From the NCBI GenBank assembly GCA_949825025.1, contig OX463778.1, positions 29,283,265-29,347,264 on the forward strand: 64,000 nt of DNA, written 5' to 3'. Shown here one piece after another: positions 37,657 to 50,648 of the stretch (within the stretch, counting starts at the first letter, position 1; each line of letters opens with the position of its first letter). This stretch comes from Siphlonurus alternatus. Taxonomy: Eukaryota; Arthropoda; Insecta; Ephemeroptera; Siphlonuridae. The position numbers were made by a program, and so were the translations under genes. The notes under the pieces were generated by a model. That model saw only the letters and a program-made list of their open reading frames with translations, searched no databases and was not told the origin of the DNA.

Positions 37657-37792
37657 TGGTATTCACGAAAAGTTAAGGAGCGTTTTAGGGAGAGATTTTT
37701 TAAGAAGCGTTTTTTATACCAGGTAACAGGTAAGAAAAACGCTTCTTAAAATATCTCTCCCTAAAACGCTCCTTAACTCTTCGTGAATACCA
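37657..37792. repeat. Foldback MITE
   Basis: The arms TGGTATTCACGAAAAGTTAA and its reverse complement continue inward through AGGAGCGTTTTAGGGAGAGA. The loop is short. Arms are nearly identical. Confidence 0.85.
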
Positions 37793-37929
37793 CCCTATAT
37801 ATGTAGTGGTAATAAATTAGATTATATTTATGTAAAAGTGATTTTGAAACATTTTTTTTTCTCTTATATAAAAAAAAAAATATCGTGAAAATTAAAAAAA
37901 AAATGTTAATAATGAACATATTAATTATG

Positions 37930-38165
37930 TGATTAGTGTAGTTTTATTCATGAAAATTTAATATACCTATGTATGTTATTTTTAAATACCTATGTAGTAA
38001 GTATGTTATTTTCAAGTACTATGTTAATTAGAATTAAGTATATATCTGTTATGTATAATCTATGTAACAACTCTGACTTGATCTATGCTGTAAAGCAGAG
38101 CGGTCTCAGACCGCTCTGTGTAAAGCCATGCAACGATCGAAATAAAAATTTGAACTTGAACACGA
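37930..38165 (+). repeat. Possible LINE-like 3' end with hairpin
   Basis: Ends in AAATAAAAATTTGAACTTGA, resembling a retroposon tail. It contains a perfect hairpin CAGAGCGGT / ACCGCTCTG (38094-38118). Only one copy is seen, so the call is tentative. Confidence 0.3.
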
Positions 38166-39490
38166 AGCTTTTCAAGCTTTGTATGCAGCTACTGATTGCT
38201 TTTTCCCACTACCAGTGCCAGTGACAACGTGATTGTGGGAACAACTTGCGCGTGGAATAAAACCAAAACAGCAGTAAATCTGAAAAAAATTAATGCCATT
38301 TTTCAACGTGTTAAAACATGACACAAAAAGGTGCCCATGAACCTGTATATTTATATTAGCTCTGACATCACCCTGTATGCAATATACAAGAGGGCCTGAT
38401 GAGAAATTTTTACATCTGTAAACCAAATAACTGAAAATAAATTTATAATATAGACTTTTGTTTTATATTATATAAGATATAATATACTGTATATATATAA
38501 TACATTAATCTCTATTTTATAGCGGTGAATTTGTGCATATCAGCGTGACGTCACTAGATATGAAAATTTGAACATACAGCTCATTATGGAGTACTTTAAC
38601 ATTAGGACATCGACTATCAAACTGTAATTGCTAGAGTACGCCAGCCTAGCGCAATTATTGAGGAATCTGCTGCGCACTCAAATCTGATTAGCGGCGGCTG
38701 ATCGCATAGTCAATAACAAGCCACTTCAAACGGTCATTCCATCTAAGATAATCCCTAGGCAACGTAGACCCCCTTGATTACGAGAGCAATGTCAAGAGCT
38801 AATCAAAATGTAATAAAGAACTAATTTTGATTGACATTCAGTACTTAATGTTTAAATATTATCTACAAGGCCCAGCATAATCATGATTAAAAATTACTAA
38901 CATTTTTTTTTATTTGTTACTTCTTTTAATTAGGTACAAAAGATTTTCAGCTGCATGCGTAATGTCAATCGAAATAAATATCGTTTATTGTTTGTTAATT
39001 AATTAATCGAAATAAATATAGTTTATTGTTTGTTAATTAATTGTGTTCACTTTTAAATACAGTAATATTTAACATCATTAACAAATATCCAATATAAAAT
39101 TATTTAATTCTTTTAGGAGAATATTAGTTTTCAATTAATTGTAATTTTTTCCTTGGAAGTATTAAAAATATTAGACAAATATCCATGCAATCTTGTAATA
39201 GTATTTTATTATTTAGAATATATTAACTTTAGAATTTCTGATTCATTCAAGTAATATACTGTATTCTGTATTATTATTTTGATACGCATTTTAATTTATA
39301 TAAAACTATTTCAAATTTCAAGCCTTTGATTCATTTTTAATGATTGAATTTTTTATGTATTATAACTTTATTTTTTCAGAAACTAAAAGAAAAAGAATCA
39401 AATGCATACATGAGTGCCATGACGCATGTACGTATTATGATATATACACAGTTAATTCTCGTTCGGGATAGATAAGGATTATTTATATAA
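38166..39490. other. Intergenic DNA, nothing supported
   Basis: A GC-richer patch lies at about 38635-38780. A 40-bp direct duplication around AAATATAGTTTATTGTTTG lies at about 38965-39045. No gene. Confidence 0.45.
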
Positions 39491-39699
39491 AACCTGTATT
39501 AATTACACGATACAAAAATTTTGCATACAATTTTTCCTTTTAAGAAAACTTCATCTACATTTAAGACTACATATTATAGAAACAAATGGAATTGAAGTTT
39601 TCTTGTAAGGAACATTTTAACAGGGAACAGATTATGGTGTTCCCTGATTTTATGCAATAATTAGAAAAATTGTATCGTGTTTGTGTAATACCGGCTTTA
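39491..39699. repeat. Foldback MITE, family D, copy 2
   Basis: ATTACACGATACA at the left and TGTATCGTGTTTGTGTAATA at the right. This is a diverged copy with an extra internal segment. Confidence 0.7.
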
Positions 39700-40480
39700 A
39701 CATTTATTTTTATTCAATAAACAATAAATTATATAATTATGTATTATATTATTCTTCACAGTATGCGTTATACAAGTGTTCAATTAACTGTTCTACTTAT
39801 AATTAACTGGACCCTCGTCGCAGTATCATAAATAAAAATACAGTATAAAGTCGCCTGGTTTAAGGATTATTGTCACTGGTCTTAGGAAATGGTAAATCAC
39901 TCCAATTTTTCAGCATTGCATAGAGAAAAAATAAATAAAAATTCTCATGCAATAAAATACACCTAAATTCAGTGCCATTATTTTTTAAATTGAGATATAA
40001 AAAACGCATGTTATCAAATGCAAATTTCAATCTCCGTAATGGTACTGAATAATGGATTCAAATTTTAGCTTAAAAAACAATCATTATTTTAAATAGAATT
40101 ATGATGAAATAATAATTATAGATAACCATTTACTTTTTGAGATACAAGCCTTCATAAAAACTGCACAATTCGGCAATGCTGCTCGTAGCTTAACTGGATG
40201 GGATAACAATGTTGCCAAATCGTCAAAAAACAACTTTACACTTTTCAGCAGAAAAAACAAATGAATTGCGATCATTTTGACTAGTGAGTCAAAACAGCGT
40301 ACAACTATTTACCACTCATATTTAAATGTTTTTCAATGTTTGCAAGGATGATGGATGGTAAAATACACGAGAAAGTGTTTAAAGTGATTCATTTTATTAA
40401 ATTAACATATCTTACTGTGCTGATCACTGCTTTCCTAATAGTGCTTGTTCTTGTCACTCATATGTATTGCGTATGAAAAG

Positions 40481-40520
40481 AAGATGGCGGCGCATAAAAG
40501 AAAGATGGCGGAACTTCCGG
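40481..40520 (+). promoter_or_regulatory. Paired YY1-like and ETS-like motifs
   Basis: AAGATGGCGG occurs twice (40481-40490 and 40502-40511) and is followed by ACTTCCGG (40513-40520). This combination is typical of housekeeping promoters. No flanking exon is evident. The YY1-like word also occurs in the MITE at 15947-16189. Confidence 0.35.
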
Positions 40521-40604
40521 TGACAATAATCGTTAAAATAAAGCTTCTAATGTAATATTTTCCAACGGGAACGGGAATTCGAAAGAACTATCACTTAGGA
40601 TGAC

Positions 40605-40674
40605 CTAGATGGCAGCACTCTCTTGCAATTTTTTGACCCATCAACGTGTAGTTGCAGTTTTACTCCCTAGATGA
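40605..40674. repeat. Short dispersed repeat, copy 1
   Basis: CTAGATGGCAGCACTCTCTT to CCCTAGATGA. A diverged copy is at 42440-42502 (TAGATGGCAGCACTATCTTG to CACTAGATGA). Confidence 0.5.
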
Positions 40675-41115
40675 CTTATCTCTACATCCTTCATCAGTTT
40701 TCTACATTATAAAATTGTTATATAATTACGCATTACGCGTACTGTCAGTACTGTGTCACTATATGATGTGATGTGAAATTATCTTTAACATATTTTTGCA
40801 AGTGGTCTATTGTTCTAGAGCAGCTTCATTTTAGGAATCGAATGAAATTAATTGTTTTCGACAATAATGAAAATCATTTTATATACATTCTAATTATTCT
40901 ATAATTTATAAAATTCATAATTTATTCACATGATTAACCATGCATTTAATGTATTTTAGGCACCATTTCAGAAGAGTCAGAAGACAATACATACAATTTC
41001 TATGTCGCACTTGTGCGTTCAGCCTGAAAGTTATGCAGCTTTATTTACATTGCTGGTTAATCGGTTGCCTACCTTACAGTCAAGTCGTCGTTGGGATAAA
41101 AATTGAAATAAATAT

Positions 41116-41347
41116 AGTCAAATTAGTTTGATATTCCTACCGGAAGTAGCTGGAAGTGAGAGGTTTTCTCTCTTTCCTATTCGTATTTGAAGTTTGAAAT
41201 TTTGCAGAGAGATTTTTAATAAGATAATAAGAGTATTTTGACTTGTTTGCTAAATTTTAAAGATCAAACATTAATAGGAAAGTTATAAACCTCCCATGGC
41301 ACCTCTGGCTATTTCGGGCAGGAATATCAAATTAATTTAATTTGACT
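41116..41347. repeat. Foldback repeat
   Basis: Inverted ends: TAGTCAAATTAGTTTGATAT TCC at the left and GGAATATCAAATTAATTTAA at the right. Confidence 0.6.
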
Positions 41348-41536
41348 GTATGCATGAATAATCGTGTCGTTGTTTAATTAATACTTTAATAACTCTGTAA
41401 TGTGCATTATATGCTGCATGTATATAATAATAATAAGGACTTAATAACATACAGTAATTATAATATAATATTATACGCATTATACACTGTATAATATTAT
41501 ACAGTATATATAATTATTTTTATAGAACAATTGAAC

Positions 41537-41705
41537 CAGGCTCGGACTGGGAAGCTATAGGGGCAAGTCAGGGCCATATAGGCATTACAGGCAGCAGGGG
41601 CCACTTTTCAGGGGGTCTGAGGCCACTTTTCCTATGCTCCTGTGTTAAAAATCTGAGGGGCCAGTCAGGGATCCCTAACCCAGCCTTTTGGCCAATCCGA
41701 GCCTG
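41537..41705. mobile_element. Short nonautonomous hAT element with perfect 8-bp target duplication
   Basis: Ends CAGGCTCGGACTGGG and CCAATCCGAGCCTG. AATTGAAC lies directly outside both ends (41529-41536 and 41706-41713). 169 bp, GC-rich against its surroundings, no coding capacity. Confidence 0.93.
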
Positions 41706-41749
41706 AATTGAACATTAATAATTTTATTTTAAAAAATAAAATCTCAAAA

Positions 41750-42357
<608 letters not shown>

Positions 42358-42439
42358 TAGCTACTTTAATTTTTAGTTGTTATTTAGAAATTTATACGTG
42401 GTGCGGTGTTCGATACTCAAGTTCACCTACATTAACCTA

Positions 42440-42502
42440 CTAGTAGATGGCAGCACTATCTTGAAATTATTTGTAATGGTTATAGTTTTGCTCACTAGAT
42501 GA
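42440..42502. repeat. Short dispersed repeat, copy 2
   Basis: Diverged copy of 40605-40674. Confidence 0.45.
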
Positions 42503-43782
42503 GAAATTTTTAATTTTCTGAGTCTCCTACCAGGCGGCCAGACTGTCCTGCTCCTAAATACGTTTCATAATAAACAATAAACGCGCCCCGCGTATAGGAA
42601 ATAGTTTTATTTCATGATCATTAATGAAATATAATCATTTAAAACTATAGATGTATCATTAAAATCCTTTTATATATATTTAAACTTTAATATAATTATG
42701 TTTTACATTTTTATCCATCATTATAATTTATGATAAAATTTGCATGCAGTACCGCGTTGTTTGTTTTAAATTAAAAATTCGTAAGCCATCAATCAATAAA
42801 ATAAATACACACAATTGTATTTATAATATATATTATGTTAATTAACAAGAATTCCAATTAAATTCACATAAAAAATTGAACTATAATTTTATTTTAATAG
42901 TTTAAAAATTGAGAGTTTATAAAAATGATGGGATGAAATTTTATATGATTGATGCTCCTGTGGAGTAAATTGGTCGCTATTAAGGCTCGTGTAAGACGGT
43001 CTCATTATCCGAATGCTGTGACGTTGATCTAGAAGATGAATGGACCACCATAAAATAAGGATATGATTAGATGGCGCGACGATTATTAATAATTCCCACC
43101 TAATTTCTTGCCTCAACAGGCGGCGCTTTGCCAAACCTTGAAGAGAGAGGGGCTCTTGTTATTATAATATAATATAAATGCCGCTGCAGGGCTAGAGAGC
43201 GGTATGTTAGCAAAAAATATTTAATCTAGATGCAACCTGAAGATTTGTGAAAGCTAATCTATACGATACTTATTTTTTGTATATTATATATTTATGTTAA
43301 TATTAAAACATAGATGCATTTATTTTAAGTTAATTATTTTTAAAATGTTGTTCGCTTCTATATGTTGTCAATTCTTATTAGTCTTATTAAAAATGATTAT
43401 CATTTAACTTTTTTACTGCATATTTATGGATAATATATTATAATTTGATCTTCTTATTTTAAATTATAATGTGTAGCTTCTGATATAATTTGTGCTGATT
43501 TTTATGAAAATTGGCAGAAAAATATCAAAATTTGTTTGTATTTATTTATTTTTTTTTAACTTAGTTCAATGAAGAAATGGTTTGCTTACATTGTCATGTA
43601 TATATGAAGAATTATTTGCCAGTTTACAATATGACATGGTATATTAAAAAAGAAAAAAATAAATAAAAAAAAATGCCAATTTCCTGAAAAGTATAATGGT
43701 TAAATTAACCTGAAGACCAATTTTACCGCAAATTTTCAATCATTTTAGACAATCTAATACTTAACCATATTATACTGAAACT
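42503..43782. other. Intergenic DNA, nothing supported
   Basis: AT-rich. A GC-richer patch at about 42950-43200 has no recognisable coding content. Confidence 0.45.
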
Positions 43783-43938
43783 CAGGCGCGGATCTAGGGG
43801 GAAGGGGGGGCTGCCCCCCGAAGTTTTGGATTTAACATGGGCAATATAGGCGTTTTCCCCACTTCAATTTTTTTTAACATTAGGCAGTCCCCCATCCCCC
43901 CCCCCCCCGATTTTTTTTTTTTTACTGGACCCGCGCCT
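43783..43938. mobile_element. hAT-like nonautonomous element
   Basis: Ends CAGGCGCGGATCTAGG and TGGACCCGCGCCT. The flanks CTGAAACT and TTGAAACC are an imperfect 8-bp duplication. The interior is G-rich at the left and C-rich at the right. Confidence 0.65.
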
Positions 43939-44930
43939 ATTGAAACCCTTTCATATAAAAAATTTTATAGACGTATTTGTAACAGTTTCCTTTCACAATA
44001 CTAAATAAAAACACTAATATATATATACATAATACTAAACAAAAAGTAAGATGAATGTAATTGTAGAAGAAATAAAAAGAATAGTGTTGTGTGCGCTTGC
44101 TTCCCATGACAGACGTGTTTTGTTGGGCATTTGCAATTGTTGTGATTGCCGATTGTTTGCAACAATAAAGGCGAGCACAGTGGGCAGAGAGCGGAGAAGA
44201 AACAGATCAAGTCACACGATATAAAATTTATTCAAAAATAAACATTCATAATAAGTACAATAATACAAAATATTAATTATATATATACATAACAAGACAC
44301 TAAAAATTATCAGTTATATTAATTATGTTTAGCAAATTTTGGTAGAAAATGCATTTAAAATTATAAATGATTCTTTTCTTAAAGTTTTCAATTAAGTACG
44401 AACATGTAGTATTAATAACAATTTCGCTGTATAAACTTTAATTATGTACAATTAACTATCATCTTTTTATAACAATTAGTGAAATTAATTGTCCAACTTA
44501 ATTCATTTATGTCATTATATAATATTAAATTGAAAACTTGAAATATGTAACAATTATACCCATTTTAGAGCATTGCTATTGCAAATACTGAGCTTAAAAA
44601 TATCAAACTATTTAGATAGTTGTGGAAGAATTGTGAATTTATCTAATATTTCTTTGCAAAAGCCCAGCCCGAAATTATGCTATATAAAATAGCATAAAAA
44701 CCGTCTGAATAAAGCTACAATCTATCACAGAGTAAATAGTTTTATGTTACAACATCATTATAATTATGAAGTAAACCATTTTTTAATAGACTACTCAAGA
44801 ATAAGAAAGAAAATTAAATGGAAATTGCTAAATTTTTATATAAATTCAAAAAAAAGTCGTTGAAAAAATATTTGTTGATTATTAACTGGAATGTGATCGA
44901 TGGATTTATGATTTTTGAGTAATCTGTTAA
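43939..44930. other. AT-rich DNA, nothing supported
   Basis: A small frame on the minus strand (44001-44210) has no supporting features. Confidence 0.5.
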
Positions 44931-45277
44931 GGGTAAGGTAACGCCACCAATGTTAAAAAAAATCCCTCTCACAAAAATTCTGAAAAAAATTAAAAATGTT
45001 CTCCTCTATACCCCCTATCAGTACCTAAAATATCAGGTGTACAAATACGATCTAGTTTTCGAGTTATAAATTTTTAAAGTTGACTACTTTAACATGGAGA
45101 AATGAAACTCCCATGTTAAATTGGTCAACTTTAAAAATTCATAACTCAAAAACTATATCGTATTTGTATACCTGATATTTTAGCTACTGATAGGGGGTGT
45201 AGAGGAGAACATTTTAAATTTTTTTCAGAATTTTTGTGAGAGGGATTTTTTTTAACATTGGTGGCGTTACCTTACCC
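44931..45277. repeat. Palindromic MITE flanked by TTAA
   Basis: Inverted ends GGGTAAGGTAACGCCACCAA and TTGGTGGCGTTACCTTACCC. TTAA is present on both sides (44927-44930 and 45278-45281). Arms are about 150 bp and near-identical. TTAA duplications suggest piggyBac-type mobilisation, although the termini are not classic. Confidence 0.85.
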
Positions 45278-45677
45278 TTAAATAATTTTAATAATAATAT
45301 ATTTTTTTTAAATCTATACACACTACTAAATAACATAACAATTAATAGTTTCATTGTTCTGTCTTCAAAAAATGAATAATGAGATCATAATGTAACCTCT
45401 AATCGTTGTAATTTGAGATTCCTAAAATTAATAAAGCTAAATTCCGAATAATTATTAACTAAAATCTATAGCTACTTCAACAAAAACAAAACTTTACTAT
45501 ATTAATATATGCCTATATTATTTTTAAAATAATTATAAAGAAAAACGTCATAAACAGTGGACATAAGTGACAGTAATGAACTCTCGATAAAGGTTCCACA
45601 ACAATGAAAGACCCGGGCCTGGGTGTTGATCCAGTAGCGAACGTGAGACACAATTTGCAAGCTGCAAACTTACTTAA

Positions 45678-48194
45678 TTAGAACTTCCACGGCCTCCACA
45701 CGGGCTCTCCATGTGCTGGGGGAGGTTGTGGGGGACTGGAAGCTTGGGGACGGGACGGTCCCGGACTTGCGGTCATCAGTAGTCCCTCCATAGGACGAGC
45801 CAGGTCGAGAGCGCTCGGGGTGGAAGAGAGTACGTACTCTGAGCCCGGAGGCGGTGGCAGTGGGGGCAGGTGACGAGTCGGAGGCGGCGACACTGGTGGT
45901 GAGAAGGCGGTGGGAGCGGTCGAAGAGGCCGGAACCACGATGCGTAGGGGTGCCTGCAGCGTGTCTGCGCATTGTCCGAGGTGCGAGACCAAGCGACGCG
46001 AGATGCGGGGGTCGAGGCCGGGCAGGCCGAGCAGAAAGTGGCAGGCCTCCGAAGCGCAGTGTGAGAACCCAGCCTATACAACATGACGAAGAATTAATTA
46101 ATGTGAAACAACAGGAATACTCATATATAATAAATGTAAAATATTATGTAATATTTATTAGATATTATGTGCGAGAATGGACAACATACATGAAAATTTT
46201 TTATTGCAGAAATGAATAGAGGGTACCAAATTATGCTACTCGATCTTAATATTCTTTCAGATTTTTTTGAGACCCAGAACTATTTTTAAATAATTATTGA
46301 AAGTGCGGCCACGCCCCCTGGAGGCGTCAATAGGCGTCCAGTCTCTATCCTTTTTATTAAGGCTGCAGGGGTGCCAACTGAAATCACAGGATTTTCAATA
46401 ATTATTTAAAAATAGTTCCGGGTCTTGAAAAAATCTGAAAAAATTCAGAGTAGCATAATTTGGTACCCTCTATTCATTTCTGCAATAAATTTTTTCCATG
46501 TATGTTGTCCATTATATCGTGAGGAATAAAAAATCAATAAGTTTAAAAATCCTATTATTAAATACTCTACACATATTTCGATTAAATAATGTAAACAGAT
46601 TTATTTTTATAACATTTAAAAAAAAAAACATTTTTTTTCTTCTGTTATACTGTATACTCTATTCAGAGAGCGGAAATAAAATTAAATAAAACTTATTGCA
46701 TGATATTATACCATCTAAGGCTTAATTCTTTAATATAGGACTTTCAGAAGAAGACTTCAACGACTTCGATTTATTGTTTATAACTTTTTTTTTTAATTTG
46801 TTGGTACAGTAAAACTTGGCAGTGTGGTGCTCACCTGGAAGCGGTGCACGGGATCTGCGGCCGCGTTGAGCTCGGGCGAAGCGAGGCCCTGGTGGTGCAG
46901 CCGCTGCAGATGGCGCACCGTCAGCTCCAGAATGTCCGCCTTCTCCAGCTTGTTGATATTCTCGCCCTCCGCCTGTGAAAGCAACAAACGTCAGCCTCAA
47001 ATGCCTCAGACTCGGTATTACCAATCAAGCAATTGGGATCATTGTTACATTTACCCTTGGAGCAATAAAGATTACTCGTTTAAAAAAATATTTTATTATA
47101 CATATTATATTATAATATTTTACAGTATTAAATATTTTAAAACATATTAAATTACAGAATGTTCAAACTTTAATTTAAAATCTATAATTTTTATATAAAA
47201 TATTAACAGTCTTAATTGTCCTTGACTTATACAGCTCTACACGCTTATTGAAAATTATATATAGGCTGTATGTAACATTTAGAATAACTATTTCATGACA
47301 ACAGACTTTCTTTGTTTACATTTGAGTGGGGATTTCAACATCTGCAAATATTCCACTGTAACTAACACGTCTCTCCCGCTCGTTAACCCGACTGAATTTC
47401 ATTTTATCATTCTGACAGGGTTTTCATTAAAGAGGAAAGTCCTCAATGAGACCTGAAGGCTAACTAGGTTCTCAGGAAGACTCACCTGAAGAGCTCCGAC
47501 CATCAGCTCCTTCAGCTCGTCCAGGCAGCGGTTAATGCGCGCACGACGTTGTCGCTCCAGCAGCGGTTTGGTGATCTGCAAGTACGGACATGTTAGTCGT
47601 GGACTCTGGGGGATCAGTAAGGAGTTTGGTTCTCATATTAGCCGTTGACTGAAATGCCCATTAGTTTCATCAGTTCCCAATTAATTGATTGGCAATACGA
47701 AATACCACCCGCAACACGCACACGCTCAAGGGGTTGTCAACTTTACAGGCGATAAATTTGTATGCCAAAAAAATCAAAAAATATAATAAAAAAGTAAAAA
47801 AAAGTAGAAAACATATTAAATTTGTCATTGCGTTTGGGATAATGTAAAAATTTCATTTGTTTTAAATATCAAATAGTAATTTTATTTTTATTTAATAAAA
47901 TTGAACATATTTTATTTCTTGCGGAACTAACTAAAAATAAATGTATAATTATGCATTCCACATAATAAATAAACTATTCGGATCATTTAGGTACAAATAT
48001 GACCATAAAATACATTATATCTAAAAATGTCATTTGCAAAATTATTGCAAATTTTATTGCAAAAAAAAAAGTCACGAGGTTATCACAAGAATTATACACG
48101 ACATTCTCATAACAAATATAACAATTACCTTCTTGTATCTAGCAGTGCGCGAGATGGGCGCATGCAGCTCGTGAGGTCCCGATGGCGCCAGCAT
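45678..48194 (-). CDS. Hes: Hes / Enhancer-of-split type bHLH-Orange repressor
   Basis: Four coding exons: 48194-48129, 47575-47486, 46972-46835 and 46073-45678. All introns are phase 0 with GT-AG ends, and the product is 229 aa. The basic region ([13 protein letters not shown]) has the family-defining Pro. Helix 1 ([14 protein letters not shown]) and helix 2 ([14 protein letters not shown]) follow. Exon 4 opens the Orange domain ([15 protein letters not shown], about residues 99-140). A Pro/Ser-rich tail ends in WRPWKF, the Groucho/TLE-binding motif. Family members are nuclear repressors that bind N-box/E-box DNA downstream of Notch. Splits before ITKP, between ALQ and AEGEN, and before AGFSHC match the intron positions of vertebrate HES1, whereas most Drosophila E(spl) genes lack introns. 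WRPW followed by two residues is also HES1-like. I cannot say which of several arthropod Hes paralogs it is. Confidence 0.95.
46160..46525. repeat. Foldback repeat inside Hes intron 3
   Basis: The left arm includes GCAGAAATGAATAGAGGGTA and the right arm its reverse complement. Pairing extends outward through ATGGACAACATACATG. The loop is partly GC-rich (GGCCACGCCCCC). It could form a long hairpin in the pre-mRNA. Confidence 0.8.
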
Positions 48195-48540
48195 GGTTGC
48201 ACAAACAGCACGAGCACACGCCAAGTGGCAAATCGAAGTCAGCTCTGACACACAACCTTCTCAGTGCGACGACGAGCGCGTTCTGCCGCCGCTCGCTCTT
48301 TGCAGCGCGAGGCACGGAGAAGAAGGGGGGCAGGGCTCCGAGCTAGCGTCGTGCCACGAGAGAGGGGCGTGCTCGGGACTAGCGTGCCCGACATGTGCCG
48401 CAGTCGTGGTGCACGCATAACCATACATCAGGGAGGGGTCCAAAAAATTCCCCCACTTAAACAAAAATACTTTACTGGTCTAGATAAAATGTCTCCTCCC
48501 CTAAATTTTCTACGTCATCATCCCCCGCCTTTTTACCGCA
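48195..48540 (-). promoter_or_regulatory. Probable Hes 5' UTR / proximal GC-rich region
   Basis: A GC-rich stretch between the start codon and the predicted start site near 48540. It contains N-box type CACGAG words (for example 48209 and 48355), to which Hes repressors bind, compatible with autorepression. Open frames on both strands here are GC shadows. Confidence 0.5.
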
Positions 48541-48565
48541 TTTTCATAGTAGTTGTATTTTCAGG

Positions 48566-48610
48566 TTATAAAGCGGGCGTGGGAACCGCTAGTAGACTAA
48601 CGTTCCCACA
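48566..48610 (-). promoter_or_regulatory. Su(H) paired site and TATA box of Hes
   Basis: CGTGGGAA at 48578-48585 and the inverted TTCCCACA at 48603-48610 are separated by exactly 17 bp. This is the head-to-head Su(H)/CSL paired site that supports dimeric Notch complexes, where 15-17 bp spacers are functional. On the minus strand a TATA element (TTTATAA, 48572-48566) follows immediately. The paired site would lie about 40-70 bp upstream of transcription start. Confidence 0.8.
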
Positions 48611-48619
48611 CATGCAACC

Positions 48620-48923
48620 CCTCCATATATAACTGTGCCACCTGTGCAACCCGCCCTCGTGATAATCATCCCCCTACCACCCTCATACCATCGCTATACA
48701 ACTCTCCCCCATATCGTATTTTGTAACGGCATGCACCTGCAATAACCATGCACTCTGATTTCTTTATTATTATCATAAGCTTTTGTACTTGTATAAATTA
48801 TATGATATAATATAAAAAAATGTATTTATTATTAATCTTTTAGAAATATCAAATGGTGAATGAAAGAATAAATGTCATCTTTCATAAAATTATTTAAATA
48901 ATTTGTCATTTGTGTCAAGAAAG

Positions 48924-48966
<43 letters not shown>

Positions 48967-49300
48967 GGCTTATAATTAATGGGAAAACGTCAAGAGTCCC
49001 TTAAATAGAATTTTCTAATGGACTTGTGTCCTTCTGCTCCTGACCGTGCATGCAACCGTTTGGACGAGTAATCAGTAAACAAAAGCTTGTTGCATTAATG
49101 CTATAAATGCATAATGCCACATCGATATATTAACATAATAATTTTTATTATTTAAACAAGTTATAGAATACAGCTAGAGAGTATCTGTTGTAATATTAAT
49201 GTCCCTCTCATATCTTGAACAATAATCTTGAAAGAAAAACGAGTTTTACTTATCTTACAATAATAATAAAAAATAGGATGGAATATAATTAATTTTAAGG
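48620..49300. other. Upstream DNA with a long poly(A) run
   Basis: C-rich in its first 100 bp, then AT-rich, with about 35 A residues at 48930-48964. No gene. Confidence 0.5.
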
Positions 49301-49329
49301 TATTGTAAAAGGAAGGGGATTTTAGCATG

Positions 49330-49640
49330 AAGTTCAGTTGCACTCGACTGGTTTATTTATACAACAATGGAGCGCGGTGGTCGCTCTCTCACCCTCTCTG
49401 ATGAAGTCTAGCAGCCGGCTACACAAATGGTAATAATGGAGAAGCAAAGATCCTCCTCCTGACCTTTCCCAAGGTGCACCTGTTCACCATGTGACGTCAT
49501 AACGTACTCCCGGATTCTGTGCATGTGTGAGATGTGAAACGAGACTTTTTTTTTTTTTTTTTTACCAGCACCATAAGCATGTGCTGGAGTTTTTATCGTC
49601 GGGTCGCGTGTACGTCACGTGACTTCATCCCATATGATAA
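49330..49640. promoter_or_regulatory. GC-richer islet upstream of Hes
   Basis: Contains an E-box of proneural type (CACCTGTT, near 49477) and CACGTGAC (near 49616). It could be an enhancer of Hes about 1 kb upstream, or unrelated. Confidence 0.3.
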
Positions 49641-49724
49641 CAAAACTGTCGAGCAATTCACAAAAACACTGCCTTATCAACTTACTGTTATCATTATTTT
49701 ATTTTATTACTTGTGGGGTAAATG

Positions 49725-50460
49725 ACATGCACGTTCCATAATATATAATAGTGTTTTTTTTAAGTGTCATAATGATTATATTCTCTATTATATTTTTTAC
49801 TTATTACATTGCATGCAGAATAAATTGCTTGTTTTAACTCGTTCACCTCCTGCTGCAAGTCAATGGAAATTATATATAAAATCTGACAGTAATAAGCAAC
49901 ACGTGTGATCAATTGGAGTTAGTTATAAGCGTTTACTTTTTGCTCTGCAAAATCAAAATTGTTTATTTATTTATTTCTCTTGTGGCTGTACATAATACAA
50001 CATAGAGACCAAAAAAACTTGTAAATATAACTTAAAAATTAAACATGATACAATAAATATTAAATAAGTACAATGTTATTATATTAACTATTATAACTTA
50101 ATTAGAAGCACTCTTTGTTTATATAACATGTATATAATATACAATATGCATTTTTTAAATATATTTTCCATATAATTATTATTATATATTATAATTGTAT
50201 CAATATCAATTAAATTAATGAGTTTATTTTTTTACTTCAACAAAAAGTACCATGCATTTATCGCAAATGTCAATAAACTGGTTCTGCATCATCTCCATGT
50301 ATACTGTAGTACGCATACTTCAATGGTATATTATTATTTCAATATATTATACGATTCGATTCTTATTGTATACAAAATTTTGAAAATTATGAATGATTTA
50401 ATTTTAAAGTTTATACAAAAATATACGCTTGAGTAAAAAGTAAAATAAGTCATTATGATT
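49725..50460. other. AT-rich DNA, nothing supported
   Basis: A possible second retroposon tail (TTTATTTATTTCTCTTGTGG, near 49962) is the only structure noticed. Confidence 0.45.
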
Positions 50461-50463
50461 ACC

Positions 50464-50648
<185 letters not shown>

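Noticed and set aside
38172..38426. 84-aa minus-strand frame
   Set aside because: No recognised domain. Lies next to a possible retroposon tail and lacks exon signals.
45670..46219. Alternate frames over Hes exon 4
   Set aside because: Shadow frames. The frame ending WRPWKF is the real one.
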